DNA from: Tolypocladium sp. Sup5 PDA-1
Taxonomy: Eukaryota > Ascomycota > Sordariomycetes > Hypocreales > Ophiocordycipitaceae
Direction of reading: 5' to 3'
Assembly (NCBI GenBank): GCA_000750105.3
Contig: JPHH03000034.1
Location: 62,001-126,000, forward strand
Length of the DNA stretch: 64,000 bases
In this document: positions 11,224-22,750 of the stretch, piece after piece
How positions within the stretch are numbered: the stretch's first letter is position 1
Layout of the letters: every line of letters begins with the position of its first letter
Translations under genes and position numbers: made by a program
Notes under the pieces: generated by a model
Databases searched by the model: none
What the model was told of the DNA's origin: nothing
The model's input: only the letters and a program-made list of their open reading frames with translations

Positions 11224-11677
11224 TTGGAAGAGCATTCCAACCCGGTGAATTCGAAAACCCCGTTCGAAAACTCCGTCGTCGACAATGTAGCTGCTTGCTG
11301 GCAGGACGGCATGTACTGTAAGCTGAGCCATGTCAACGGTGCTCGCATCATCGTACACGACCAGCTATCGGATCCCAGGATTGGATCATATAGCCAATTC
11401 GGCCTCGAGCACGCGTACTGGTCGATACCGGTGCATCAGGATTGGCGATACGTCTTCGCATTCACCGTTCCAGGTTTTGCGCAGTTGCAGCCTACCCGAA
11501 TGCCCCCAGGCTCTCAGTCAGCCCCATTCACTATGACGGAGGTCATGAAGATTGCGTCGGGCCCTGTGCAAGCCCGTTTCCCAGAATCTTCACTGTTGGC
11601 ACCCCCAGAGACAGGGAGATGCCCCCCACGGTCTGGTGTCTCTCCAGAGAAAGCTCCGAGCGAAATGAGTAGAAGAG
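11224..11677 (+). pseudogene. Decayed reverse-transcriptase fragment of a retroelement
   Basis: An isolated open frame whose central part (about 11400-11550) reads like the finger/palm region of a fungal LTR-retrotransposon reverse transcriptase: LEHAYWSIPVHQDWR, then FAFTVPG, then QPTRMPPGS and SAPFTM. These correspond to the segment just before the YxDD box in pol proteins. The YxDD box itself, RNase H, integrase and gag are not visible nearby, and the frame degenerates after about 11570. No flanking long terminal repeats could be seen. This assignment rests on motif similarity only. Confidence 0.55.
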
Positions 11678-14600
11678 TCTATTAATACGCCTCCAACATC
11701 TCGGAGACGTTGCATCCGGCCCGCCCAGGGCAGTGGTTGGGACTCCGATAGTGGCCATTGAGAATCAGAGTGTCGTTTCATGTTGTGCTGGGGCAGCATC
11801 TTCAATTTTTCAGAGCTTGAGTAAAACAGACTTTGAGAGAGACGTTTCCTCTGTACCTGCTTCCATACGACATACCGCCTGCAAGCATACAGTTGTCGGC
11901 GTTTGTCGTGGCCAGAGACAAGACGGTCGCCGCTCAAAATCCAGCCGAAACCCCGATACATATCCTGCGACAGAATCGGCCGCAGCGCGTCCTGTTACCT
12001 CGTGCCACCAAAGTGCTTCAACCTCTTCCTTGAACCTATTTGCGTATCTTGGTTAATGAATTTGGTAGATAGTCCGGTGCGTAATGCCGCCCAGCTGGCC
12101 CTGAGTGATCAGTTCACGCCAAGTAGGGCTCCGCGCTCTGAACATGAGCTGTGAAGGTCTCGTCGCCAGAGTCCTCTCCGGATGCACGTGAGCGCGTCGC
12201 TCGCACCAGAGACATATGCCGCGACAGACGCGAAAGAGACAAGGACGATGATGACAGACCTGGTGTAACGTCTTGAACATGCCGTACTTGTCTCTGAGTC
12301 GCGAGGCGCACAGGCAGCAGTTGAGGGAAGCTCCAAGCGCCTTGAAAAGCATACAGCTCGGAAGAAACGTATCCAGCGCGTCCCAAGCCGGATCTGCCGG
12401 CTCTCAATACAAGCAACCCTCTTCCAGCTCTCAATCTGCTTATAAACGAACTACGCCGTCTCCTCCGCCTTCCGCAACGCCGCCGTTGGCCTCGAGCTCT
12501 CAACTTCCTGCCCTCAACACCACGGCCCCGCGCGCTCCGTGCCTCCCGCGGTGACGGAGTCTGGCTCAGGGGCGGGGGTTCGTCAGGATAGGCAGGAAAA
12601 TTGCATTGTAGGTCTAAGTTTCTGGCCGGAGCCAACTGGCTAAATATCTGCCCACTCAGGCCTTTCGGCCAGCCTGCCAATCTGGGCCTGCATTCCCAAT
12701 TCTAAGTTTATTCGGCAAGACCTACAAGCAGGCTCCCAGCCTGGGTCGCGCCTCGCGTCCGTTGCGTGAGGCCTTCGTGGCTGTCCTTGAAAGTATGTTA
12801 GCCCTCCGGCGCTGAGTTTGGTATGTTCACGCCGTGGGGGCATGGTTTGTATTAGCCATTGAACAAAATTAGCTTTACATGCCTATAGCGAAAGGCCATC
12901 CTCCTCCGTTGATATACGTCCGTCCAGCCACCAAAAGGGAAGACAACAAGGATCCAAGCCTGCGGCGTGACATGTCGTCACCTGATGGACGGAACAATAC
13001 CAACTTCCTGTCCCGCTAGACCTCTACGTTGGCGCGTCATGGGGCTTCTCAACATGGACGGAACAGGCACCATCGATAAAGTAGCATTTCGTACCTGTCC
13101 ATAGTATTAATTTCAAGGCACCTGCCATTTCAGCGCCAGCAACAGCCGTGTTTCTCTGTTAAGAAACGTCACCGTCCCGGTCTGGTACCCGAATGTATCG
13201 ACATCGACATAATGCCCATCATCACGACACACACACGTCGCCATTCTGTGCACTCGAGGGGTGTTCACTATATGTTCTCACTCGGAATCTTTTGAATCCA
13301 CAGGATCCCAGTTGTCGATGTTATTGGCGATCTTGGTGTGTGCTCTAGCATTCGTTATTCGCAGACTGCAAGGGGAGAAAAGGAGCCTTTACCTGCGCAT
13401 TCGTGGCAACGGCAAAGCTCAAACACTGTTTCTCTCTTTGCCTCGGCAACGGCAAAGTATCTGATGGAGCGACGCGTGCAGATGCGCAATGCCAGAGTGG
13501 TCTTCTGCAGAAATCAACACTGCTACGGCGTGATCGGGTGGTACGTTCTTCGGCCCTGCACGTGCCCGCCAGCAGCCCTCGCCGGCTGCGTGGAAGGATA
13601 CTGAGTCCTTACCCCAGCGGCATGGCCCTGACGATGGCTAGCGGTGGGCCGCAGTTGAGTCTGCATATCATAGACACTCGCATGCCCATTTCAAGGCCAT
13701 TGAAGACGGCCGTAGCGTCTGCTGCGATGACTTGCGTCAGGTGGCCGGCTCCTTTGTGAAAAAGTAGTGACAAGGCTATCAGTCGCCTAGTTGATCACTT
13801 GTGCCTCTGGGAGATAACTCTCGTTCCTCCTCAATCGATCTTTGTGCACTGGTCAAGCCGATGAGAGGCTGTCCAGCGCCTCAAGGCCCAATGTAGTCGT
13901 GTCAGTCAACCGCCGAGACATCAAAGGTGCCCACGTCAGCCGACAAAGGCAGGCTCTCAGAGGCCTTCCAAGCCACGGACGACGGTGTAGCGCTCTCGTG
14001 GCCCCTCAAGAACACCAGGCCGGAGAGCCTTAAAGCAGCTTTCATCATCGTGGCGCACCGCAGACGGCTTCCCGGAGAAGTTTGTCTGTCTTCGCGACGG
14101 TGAAAACCGAAAGGCTGAACGCCAAGGCAACGTACCAGAAGCCAGTCGAGCCTGGTGACGAGGCAAAGAGAGTCGAAGCCATAAATGGCTGAATCATATC
14201 AGCACCGTGATGTTGCGAACTATTGGTACGCCGCGAGCATGTGATTGTCGTCCAGCTGCCCTGCATGCAAATCCAGGCGCTGCTTCGCCTCCGCGATCCG
14301 ACAATACCACCGAGGGCCGCACACAATCTCAGCCGTCCCGGGCGGATCTGGCCTCTGCCGGGCAGAAATGCAACCCAACACCTGGCCGTCGGCGCGCAAA
14401 CCCAGCGCCTCGGCGGCAGTTGTCGAAACGGGCAGCGCATTCCAGATGCAGCAGACAGGGCGTCACATCGCCTCGCCGCGGGCGCCCAACTGCTGCCACG
14501 GGACGGGCTGTGCGTGAACAGGCTGCAGGGTCGCGCAGCCAACTTTGTGTGCCGAGGGTGCGCCGAGTGGCTGGTTCCTGCGGCGGTGGCCGAGATGGAT

Positions 14601-15623
14601 GGGCGCCAGAGACGGGCGAGTCCTTTTACTGTCGATGGTGAAGAGTCAACGACTGGTACGTGAAACGGCCACGGGATGCTGGGCTCGGTCATCCCGGGAG
14701 CGCCCAGTTGTTCGCTGGGAATCGGCTGGTGATGGTCACGTCAGGTAGCACGGTCTAGACCCCAGCAATCTCCAGTGTCGGCGTCGAGGGCAGTGATTGG
14801 CGGGCGTGTAAATGGACAAACAAGGCACAGGAAGGCAAACATCGTCATCTGGGGCGGTGCAGCCAGCACAGAACGTTTGTTACATGGATCGTGAAGCCCA
14901 CAGGTCAAGAGCATCTACATCAGCGTGCCGTCTCGTAGCAAATATTATGCAGAGACAGCATCCCCATCACAGCAAGTAAATGCAACCCCAGATCCACCTC
15001 ACGCCGTCATCTTCTTGCGGTGCCCCGATCTGGGGAACGGACCGGCTGCCGACTAATAGGGTTTGGTCCCTGGACCCTGGTGGCGTCGTTTAAGGCCTCT
15101 TACAAAATTACAGCCCGCCAGCCAGCCAGCCAGCCTGGGTTGCCCCCTTTTGCGTGCAGCACTGCAGACTACGCAATAGGCAAAGATTCGTCTGGTCTGA
15201 CAAGTGAGATGCAGCTAGAATTCTCCGTCCGGCGAGCCGAGTGTGCAACGTACCCTAGTTCCTTTATGACAGTTTGCCCCGTGGTGCGCTTTTGGCAGTG
15301 TCTCAGCGGGTGATTTGCTGATCCTACGCTGTGAGCTAAAGTGGTCGTTCGTCTAATGAAGGCTCCCTCCCCCTGCGGCCCAATGCTGTCTACCTTGAGG
15401 TATTAGAAGGAGCCGTGGCCCTTGTGCGCGTCGACGACGACTGTCGACCTTTTCGGGGATCTGGCCCTGTTCTCTGCATCCATCGTCGACTCGACCCCGT
15501 CCTGGATGTTGGCCTGGCTGAGACAACATCCTCCCTCGCTGCACCACCTTCACAAACCCTCCTCCACGCGGCCCGAACCTACCTACCTCGACCTCGCAAC
15601 ATCCTCCGAGCGCGCAAGCGACC
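11678..15623. other. 3.9 kb without a supported gene
   Basis: Several short ORFs occur, for example 12279-12554 on the plus strand (Ser/Pro/Gln-rich) and 14045-14692 on the minus strand (a hydrophobic stretch near its C-terminus). None has a recognisable domain or splice-supported extension. The segment may include further decayed remnants of the retroelement. Confidence 0.4.
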
Positions 15624-17176
15624 ATGGGGAACAAGCCGAGCACCCCCCTGCAGACGTGCCTCGGCGCCGTCTGCAGCGGCCGCGCCGGCTGCGTCTCCTT
15701 CCCGAGCGACCCGCTGTACCAGCTCTCGTGGGTGAAGCCCTACAACCTCGACATCCCCGTCACGCCCATCGCCGTCATCCGGCCCAACAGCGCCGACGAG
15801 GTCGCCGCAGCGGTCAAGTGCGCGGTCCAGAGCGGCATCCAGGTGCAGGCCAAGTCGGGCGGGCACTCGTATGCGTGAGTGCCGACCTGCTCCCGCGAGA
15901 TGTTACATGTGTAGGTGTCCGGCTAATGCCTGGCAGCAACTTTGGGCTCGGGGGCCAGGACGGCGAGCTGATGATCGACCTGGCCAACCTCCAGGACTTT
16001 AGCATGGACCAGCAGACGTGGTACGCGACATTTGGCGCCGGGTACCGCCTCGGCGACCTGGACAAGCAGCTGCACAACAACGGCGGACGGGCCATGGCCC
16101 ACGGCACCTGTCCGGGCGTCGGCATCGGCGGCCACGCCACCATTGTACGTCCTGGCGCATCCCACGATATATATCCCTTCGACCCTGTACATCATGGCTA
16201 ACAGTAACAGGGCGGCCTCGGCCCCATGTCGCGCATGTGGGGGAGCGCGCTCGACCACGTCGTCGAGGTGCAGGTCGTCACCGCCGCCGGCGACATCAAA
16301 ACCGCCAGCGAGACGCAAAACGCCGACCTCTTCTGGGCGCTGCGCGGCGCCGGCGCCTCCTTCGGCGTCATCACGCGCTTCACCGTCCGGACGCACCCGG
16401 AGCCCGGCGACGTCGTCCAGTACACGTACAGCCTCAACTTCGGCCGGCAGACGCAGATGACACCCGTGTACCAGGCCTGGCAGGCCCTCGTCGGCGACCC
16501 GGGCCTCGACCGCCGCTTCTCGACGCTCTTCATCGCGCAGCCGCTGGGCGCCCTCATCACGGGCACGTTCTACGGCACGCAGGCCGAGTACGACGCGACG
16601 GGGATACAGGCGAAGCTGCCCGTTGCCGGCGGCGTGCTGGACATCAAGGTCATGGACTGGCTGGGCCACCTGGCGCACATTGCCGAGGTGACGGGCCTGT
16701 TTCTGAGCGACATCCCCTCGCACTTTTACAGCAAGTCGCTCGCCTTCCGCCAGGAGGACTTGCTAAAGCAGGACGCCATCAACTCGGTCTTCGAGTACAT
16801 GGGCGACGCGGACGCGGGCACGCTGCTCTGGTTCGTCATCTTCAACTCCGAGGGCGGCGCCATGGCCGACACGCCCGCCAACGCGACGGCGTACCCGCAC
16901 CGCGACAAGCTGATGATGTACCAGTCGTACGTCGTCGGCTTCCCGTCGCTGTCCTCCAAGTCCAAGCGCTTCGCCGAGGGCGTGCACAGCCGCATCCAGC
17001 AGGGCGCGCCGGACGCGAACACGTCGTACGCGGGCTACGTCGACCCGGCGCTGAGCCGCGGGGCCGCGCAGCAGTTCTACTGGGGGGACAAGCTGCCGCA
17101 GCTGCGGCTGGTGAAGAAGGCGTGGGATCCGCGGGACGTGTTCCGCAACCCGCAGAGCGTGGACCCGGCGGTGTAG
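15624..17176 (+). CDS. FAD-linked oxidase, GOOX/BBE-like, bicovalent type
   Basis: A flavoprotein of the berberine-bridge / glucooligosaccharide oxidase family, which oxidises sugars or alcohols with O2. Three exons (15624-15874, 15937-16144, 16211-17176) give 474 aa. The PP-loop GGHSYA carries His81, and GTCPGVGIGGH carries Cys142; together they are the pair that binds FAD through two covalent bonds. The C-terminal YxN-type segment is replaced by QFYWGDKLPQL before KKAWDPRDVF. There is no signal peptide. The start MGNKPST instead fits an N-myristoylation consensus (Gly2, Ser6), suggesting a membrane-tethered cytosolic enzyme (inference). Carbohydrate oxidase and alcohol oxidase activities cannot be told apart here. 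Confidence 0.88.
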
Positions 17177-18713
17177 AGTGCCTGCCCGGGGCGGCGGCGG
17201 GTGCGGGACGGCGGCGCGGGGCCGGACAAGGGATCGGGGCGGTGCCGGGACGGGGGAGGGATGTCGTAGCTGGGCACGGAGCAGCGTCGGGTCGGGTCTG
17301 GGGGGCACGGGTGGTCGGCGGCGTTGGTTGACCAGCGGAATGCCAACGCCAACGCGCAGGGATGGCGGTGGTGGCCCTGACACGAGACGTCCGTGCCACG
17401 TATCAACGGGGCAGCATGCGTGTAAGCCATGAATCATGTGCGTACGGCCTAGATGGATTAGTTGAGTTGGCGAGTAATTCTTCGAGCACATAAGTTAGAT
17501 AATGTACCTGACATCCCTAAGCAGCAGGTCACGTCTCGGGTGAAGCACGGCGTTTACGTTATCGCTGGTGGGATGGAGCCGCGCCGGTGGTCGGTGGTCC
17601 CGCGGTAGGTCTGTGCCGGGTTCGGGGCGGCGGTGCTTGGCGGGGCGGGTGGTGGGGACGATGCGCAGTGGGACATTCATGTTCTTCAGGGACTGGACTT
17701 GGGTTGTCGTGCCTTTTTTTCCTTTTGGGTTGTAGATTTGGAGCTGTTGTTTGGAGACGATTTGGAGTCGGTTGCAAGGCTTCGTATGCGATGGGCTTTC
17801 GACATGCAGGTTCAGTACTTATAGGTCGAGCTTCAACAGCATCGCCATCCACACCATCAACGCTTCAACAACAGCAGAACCAGTGGACCCCAACACCCCG
17901 GTCCCCCGCATGACCTCCACTCCATCAGCACGCCAACAACCAGCCAACGGCGCAAGTTCACTGCCCTGAACAGTGCCAAAGCCCCTCCAATTGCATACCC
18001 CCCCGCCGGCAAGACCCGGCCCAGCGCGGCGCGCCTGCCCCGTGACGGCCCCAAACTCACCTCTTGCGCCCGATTAGGTAGTTGCAGGGAGAAAACCCGC
18101 GGTCAAACAGGTCAAGAGCAACCGTTCGCACTTGCACCTGCGATACGTAAATACAGCTGCCCCGAGTCCAATGGGATCATGCTTGCTAAGTGCATCTCCT
18201 CCATTGCCGAATACACTTGATCAAGCAGCTCGCCCGTGCCACGGCAGTCTTCCCTCCTTCATCCATCTGGCACATCGCTTTCGACTTTCTTCACTGACAC
18301 ATTGACCAATCACGTCGGCGCATTCCTGCCCAAACTGCCGTATTCGACACCTCGCCTCGCCTCGCCTCGCCTCGCCTTACACCCAGGTTGTAAGTGTGCG
18401 TGCGTGCGGCACTCTGCAGGCCCTCGTTGCAGAGCTACTGTGCTGTTGCAGGTATGTCCACTTCAACTTGTCAATCTGCACCTTGGTCCTTTATCGTTTC
18501 TTCCCTCGTCTCTGCAAGTGAGGCCATTCACACGGGTCAGTCTGGCACGCAGATGCCCCACCACCAATCCCAGCCGTTACGTACAGCTCCACCACCACAG
18601 CACCTTGGCCGTCCACCTCTTCACCTCTCCTCACCTCCTCACCTCGTATCTTGCCTGCATGTTCACGCCCCTGCCACTGCTAACGGCCAACCAGCGCAGC
18701 TCCCCTCCTCCCC
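17177..18713. other. Intergenic with CT-rich leader of the next gene
   Basis: No gene was recognised. The right half is pyrimidine-rich, as is common for fungal promoters and 5' leaders, and includes a CTCGC microsatellite at 18350-18376. Confidence 0.5.
18350..18376. repeat. CTCGC pentanucleotide microsatellite
   Basis: About five perfect copies of ctcgc, roughly 340 bp upstream of the ThDP enzyme start. Confidence 0.9.
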
Positions 18714-20872
18714 ATGGCCCTGCTCCGGCGCACCGGATTGGCTACTCCGGCCCTCTGGAGGTGCCGCCCTACAGCAGCCGCCCTCGGCGCCGTCTCGTCA
18801 TCCTTCATCAGCACGCGCAGTGGGTCGACGTCGGCCTCCGCGCCAAGTAGATCCATCGCCTCCACCCGGCGTCCGGCGCAAGCAGCACCCACTCCCGCCT
18901 CCGCCTCCGCGTCCACGCACCTCGCCCTCAGCCGGCCGGCCGGCATCACCACCAGACAGGCGTCTACCTCGTCCGCCATGGCCGCGGACCCCAACAACAT
19001 GTACACGGCCTCGTTTGCCTTTTTCGAGGCCATCTGGGAGGCCGGCATCACCCACTGCTTCGTCAACCTCGGCTCCGACCACCCCAGCATCATCGAGGCC
19101 ATGGTCAAGGGCCAGCGCGAGACCAAGGGCAAGTTTCCGCGCATCATCACCTGCCCGAACGAGGTATGTCTTAGTGAATTCGTAGATACCTACTTTACAT
19201 GAGCCTTCGACACTAACACCCCCAGATGGTGGCCATGTCCATGGCGGACGGCTACGCCAGACTGACGGGCAAGCCCCAGTGCGTCATTGTCCACGTCGAC
19301 GTCGGCACCCAGGGCCTCGGCGCTGCCGTGCACAACTCGTCGACGGGCCGCGCGCCGGTCCTCGTCTTCGCCGGCCTGTCGCCCTTTACCCTCGACGGCG
19401 AGCTTCGCGGCAGCCGCACCGAGTACATCCACTGGATCCAGGACGTGCCCGACCAGAAGCAGATTGTCGCCCAGTACTGCCGCTACGCCGCCGAGATCAA
19501 GACGGGCACCAACGTCAAGCAAATGGTCAACCGCGCCCTGCAGTTTGCCAAGTCGGACCCCCAGGGCCCCGTCTACCTGTGCGGCGCCCGCGAGGTCATG
19601 GAGGCCGACATTGAGCCCTACTCGCTCAAGCAGGACGACTGGGACCCCGTCCAGCTCGGCTGCCTCCCGCCCAACGCCGTGGACAAGATTGCCGACGCCC
19701 TCGCCGGCGCCAAGCGGCCCCTCCTCGTCACCGCGTACGCCGGCCGGAACCAAAAGGTGCCCGGCGCGCTCGTCGACCTCGCCAACACCGTCAAGGGCCT
19801 GCAGGTGGTCGACTGCGGCGGCAGCGACATGTGCTTCCCCGCCGACCACCCCGGCTGGAGGGGCCTGCGGTTCGGCGTCGACGACGTCATCACAAAGGCC
19901 GATGTCATTGTCGTCGTCGACTGCGACGTGCCCTGGATCCCCACGCGCTGCAAGCCCAGAGAGGACGCCAAGATCTTCCACATCGACATTGACCCTCTGA
20001 AGCAGCAGATGCCCCTGTTCTACATCGAGGCCGGCTCGAGATACCGCGCCGACGCCCTCATGTCGGTTGAGCAAATCACGGCCGCCCTCAAGACTGGCGA
20101 CGCGGCGGCCAAGCTGCAGGCGAACAACAACGCCGAGGGCGCCGAGAGGGTGCAGAAGGAGTACGACGCATATCTGGCCGACATTGCCGAGAGGGCCAAG
20201 CCGCTCGAGGACGGCAGCTTCGGCACTGGCTACCTGTCCCGGAAGCTCAAGGACCTGTGCCCCGAGGACACCCTGTGGGCCATCGAGGCCGTCACCAACA
20301 CCGGCTTTGTGCACGACAACATCCAGCCGACGATCCCCGGCTCGTGGATCAACTGCGGCGGCGGCGGCCTAGGCTGGTCCGGCGGCGGGGCGCTGGGCAT
20401 GAAGCTGGCGACGGACGCGGAGAACAACGGCAAGGGCAAGTTTGTGGTGCAGATTGTCGGCGACGGCACGTACCTGTTTACCGTGCCCGGTAGCGTGTAC
20501 TGGATCTCGAAGCGGTACAACATTCCCGTCCTGACGATTGTGCTCAACAACAAGGGTGAGTCGAGTACACCGTCTGTGAGTGAATGCATGAGCTCAAGCT
20601 GACTGTCATTAGGCTGGCACGCGCCGCGGCGGTCGCTGCTGCTCGTCCACCCCGACGGCCTGGGCTCCAAGGCCAGCAACGAGGAGGCCAACATCTCGTT
20701 TGACCCCGTGCCGGACTACTCGGGCATCGCCAAGGCGGCTGCCGACGGCAACATCCACGCCGCGAGGGTCACGGAGGCGTCTGAGCTGGAGGGTGTGCTG
20801 AAGGAGGCCATTGCCAAGGTACAGGCCGGGCAGACGGCCGTCATCGACTGCAAGGTTGTGCCGGGCTGCTAA
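18714..20872 (+). CDS. Thiamine-diphosphate-dependent enzyme, acetolactate-synthase-like, mitochondrial
   Basis: A ThDP-dependent 2-oxoacid or acyl-CoA lyase/ligase of the POX/IlvB superfamily. Three exons (18714-19163, 19226-20555, 20613-20872) give 679 aa. The first 90 residues are rich in Arg, Ser and Ala and lack acids, which fits a mitochondrial targeting peptide; a second Met at about residue 89 (MAADPNN) starts the catalytic part and could be an alternative start for a cytosolic form. Glu150, the last codon of exon 1, corresponds to the conserved glutamate that activates ThDP, followed by MADGYARLTG. The ThDP/Mg motif runs from GDGTYLF (about 562) to NNKG (about 590). It is too divergent from Ilv2 to be called the housekeeping acetolactate synthase, and the substrate is unknown. 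Confidence 0.88.
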
Positions 20873-22615
20873 GCTCGTGGATGTGGTGTGATGTCTTGAT
20901 GAGAGCACGACTGAAGGCATACCGCGTGCCGATTGATGCGAAGACTGCCTGAATGGGTAGGCAAGGTAGAAAAGTCTGATGGTGCGGCAGCTCGTAAATA
21001 GCTACATTATTAATAGTTTTCCTCGTCAGTCGCCGCGTCATCGCGACTCGCATCAAAACCTCCTCTGAACGTAGACGAGAGCCGAGCGGGCCTGCAGAGT
21101 TCCGGATAAAGACCCGCTAACACCGTCGTATTCACGCAAGCCGAACAAACCGTACTCTCCATCAATGTGGAGGAACGGGGTACCAATGTCCCGTCACGAT
21201 GTTCCCGCCAAGACACATGCTGCGGAGCTGTGGGTCATTCTAGAAGGTCTCGACAGATCCCGGACGTGGACATGTGATGCTGTGAGCGAGCAGGACGGAT
21301 ACGAGGTGCTGGTGCTGGATGATGCGGGTGCGGTGATGAGTGAGAGGTGAGTTGGTGGGTGAAAGGATGGAGATTGACTTGTTGGACAACAAAGTTGGCG
21401 GAGATGCGGGCCATTTGGCGGTGGTCAAGGGCCGACTACTGTTCCGGTAGCGAGCCTGTCAGAGGAGCATCGTAACGTTGCTATTCGTACTTCGTACTCC
21501 CAATAACTCGCGGATTATGAGAAACTCTACGAGCCTACAAGGTAAGGTAGGCAACAGGGGCAACAGGGAAATGAAGCCCGAATGATGGCTCCAGGACCTT
21601 TGCTAGCAGCCAGGGGAGCTGTCCGAGTTGGGTAGGTGACGTCCAGCACCGCCATCGTCTAGAACTCACCTCCGCTGTCGAACTAATAGTAATGAGCCGC
21701 AACCTGGAAGCCAATTTTCACCCGCGCCCGGATCGATTCAATAATGCATGTGCGAATATCGCTCCGGCCCGGGGGACGAATTGGCCAATTAGCCCCATCA
21801 AAATCCAAACACTCAGAGCCGAGACACGGCTCCACAGCGACCCTGTGATCAAGCTTTCCCAGCACCACCGGGGTCCAGCGTCGAGATGCAGGGTTCTTCA
21901 AGGGCTCTGTCGCCTCACTATCGTGAGGCTCTCCTCCGGTTGCTGATCTCGGCGTGGCGCCGCGCAGCCGTAGCCGCGGGTTGGGCGGGCGTTTTATCCG
22001 CTGCTTCTTTTTTTTTAAAAGGCAAGGTAGTTGTTAGTTTCTCGCCACTTGATTGCCTTGCGAAGCGCCATTGGGCTGTCGGGTTCCTGCGCACGAGAGG
22101 CGGTCTCGATCAGTCGGGGAGCCAGCGCTGCAGCGCCCCGCAGCACGTGTGAGCCCGATAATGGATAACGTACGTCCCTCCAACCATCATGGGGCCATCC
22201 GGAGCTGCATTCATGTACACAACACTGCCGTCCTCCTGTCATCTTATTACTCTACTCTTCATCAAGCGTTCACGAGGGTCTCCTTTGGCCCGGCGTCCTC
22301 ACCGCTATACTCTATTCCCCGCGTCGCGTGTCAGTCGTCGGGCTCTGCGCTGCACCGGATCCGGCGCCTCCATCGTGGGCCGAGTCAGGTCTCCGTCTCG
22401 GCAATAATCAGGCACTAACCAAGGCCCCCGGCCGCGGACGATCCCCATTCAACCCACTCACTCACTCACGTCACGTTGACTCCCGAAATTTATTCCAGGC
22501 CCCGCGCCTTCAGCTTTCTCGCTCTCTCGCGCTCTCGCTCGCTCGCTCGCTTTCTCGCTTCCTGCCAACAAGCGCCGTGGAGCGAAATACACCGCGCAGC
22601 AGACGACGGGAGACC
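20873..22615. other. Intergenic, no gene recognised
   Basis: About 1.7 kb holding the terminator side of the ThDP gene and the promoter of the cyclin gene. Only short ORFs without motifs occur. Confidence 0.5.
22521..22550. repeat. GCTC/CTCG-rich microsatellite in cyclin leader
   Basis: An imperfect run of gctc/tcgc units about 200 bp upstream of the cyclin start codon. Confidence 0.8.
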
Positions 22616-22696
22616 ATGCATGGCGGCGACCGGGGCGATCCATTGCGTCTTGTGGTCCTGAACGCACCGAGGCGCATCGACGACGCCGTCTCTTGA
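22616..22696 (+). promoter_or_regulatory. Upstream ORF (26 codons) before the cyclin gene
   Basis: A short ORF with a strong start context (accatg) ends 54 bases before the cyclin ATG, in a different frame. If it lies in the mRNA leader it would be expected to lower translation of the cyclin. The transcription start is not known, so this is an inference. Confidence 0.45.
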
Positions 22697-22750
22697 CACG
22701 CAGCGGCGCGTGCGCGCTGAAGAAGCCCGTGTCCCACACTCCCAGCAGCC

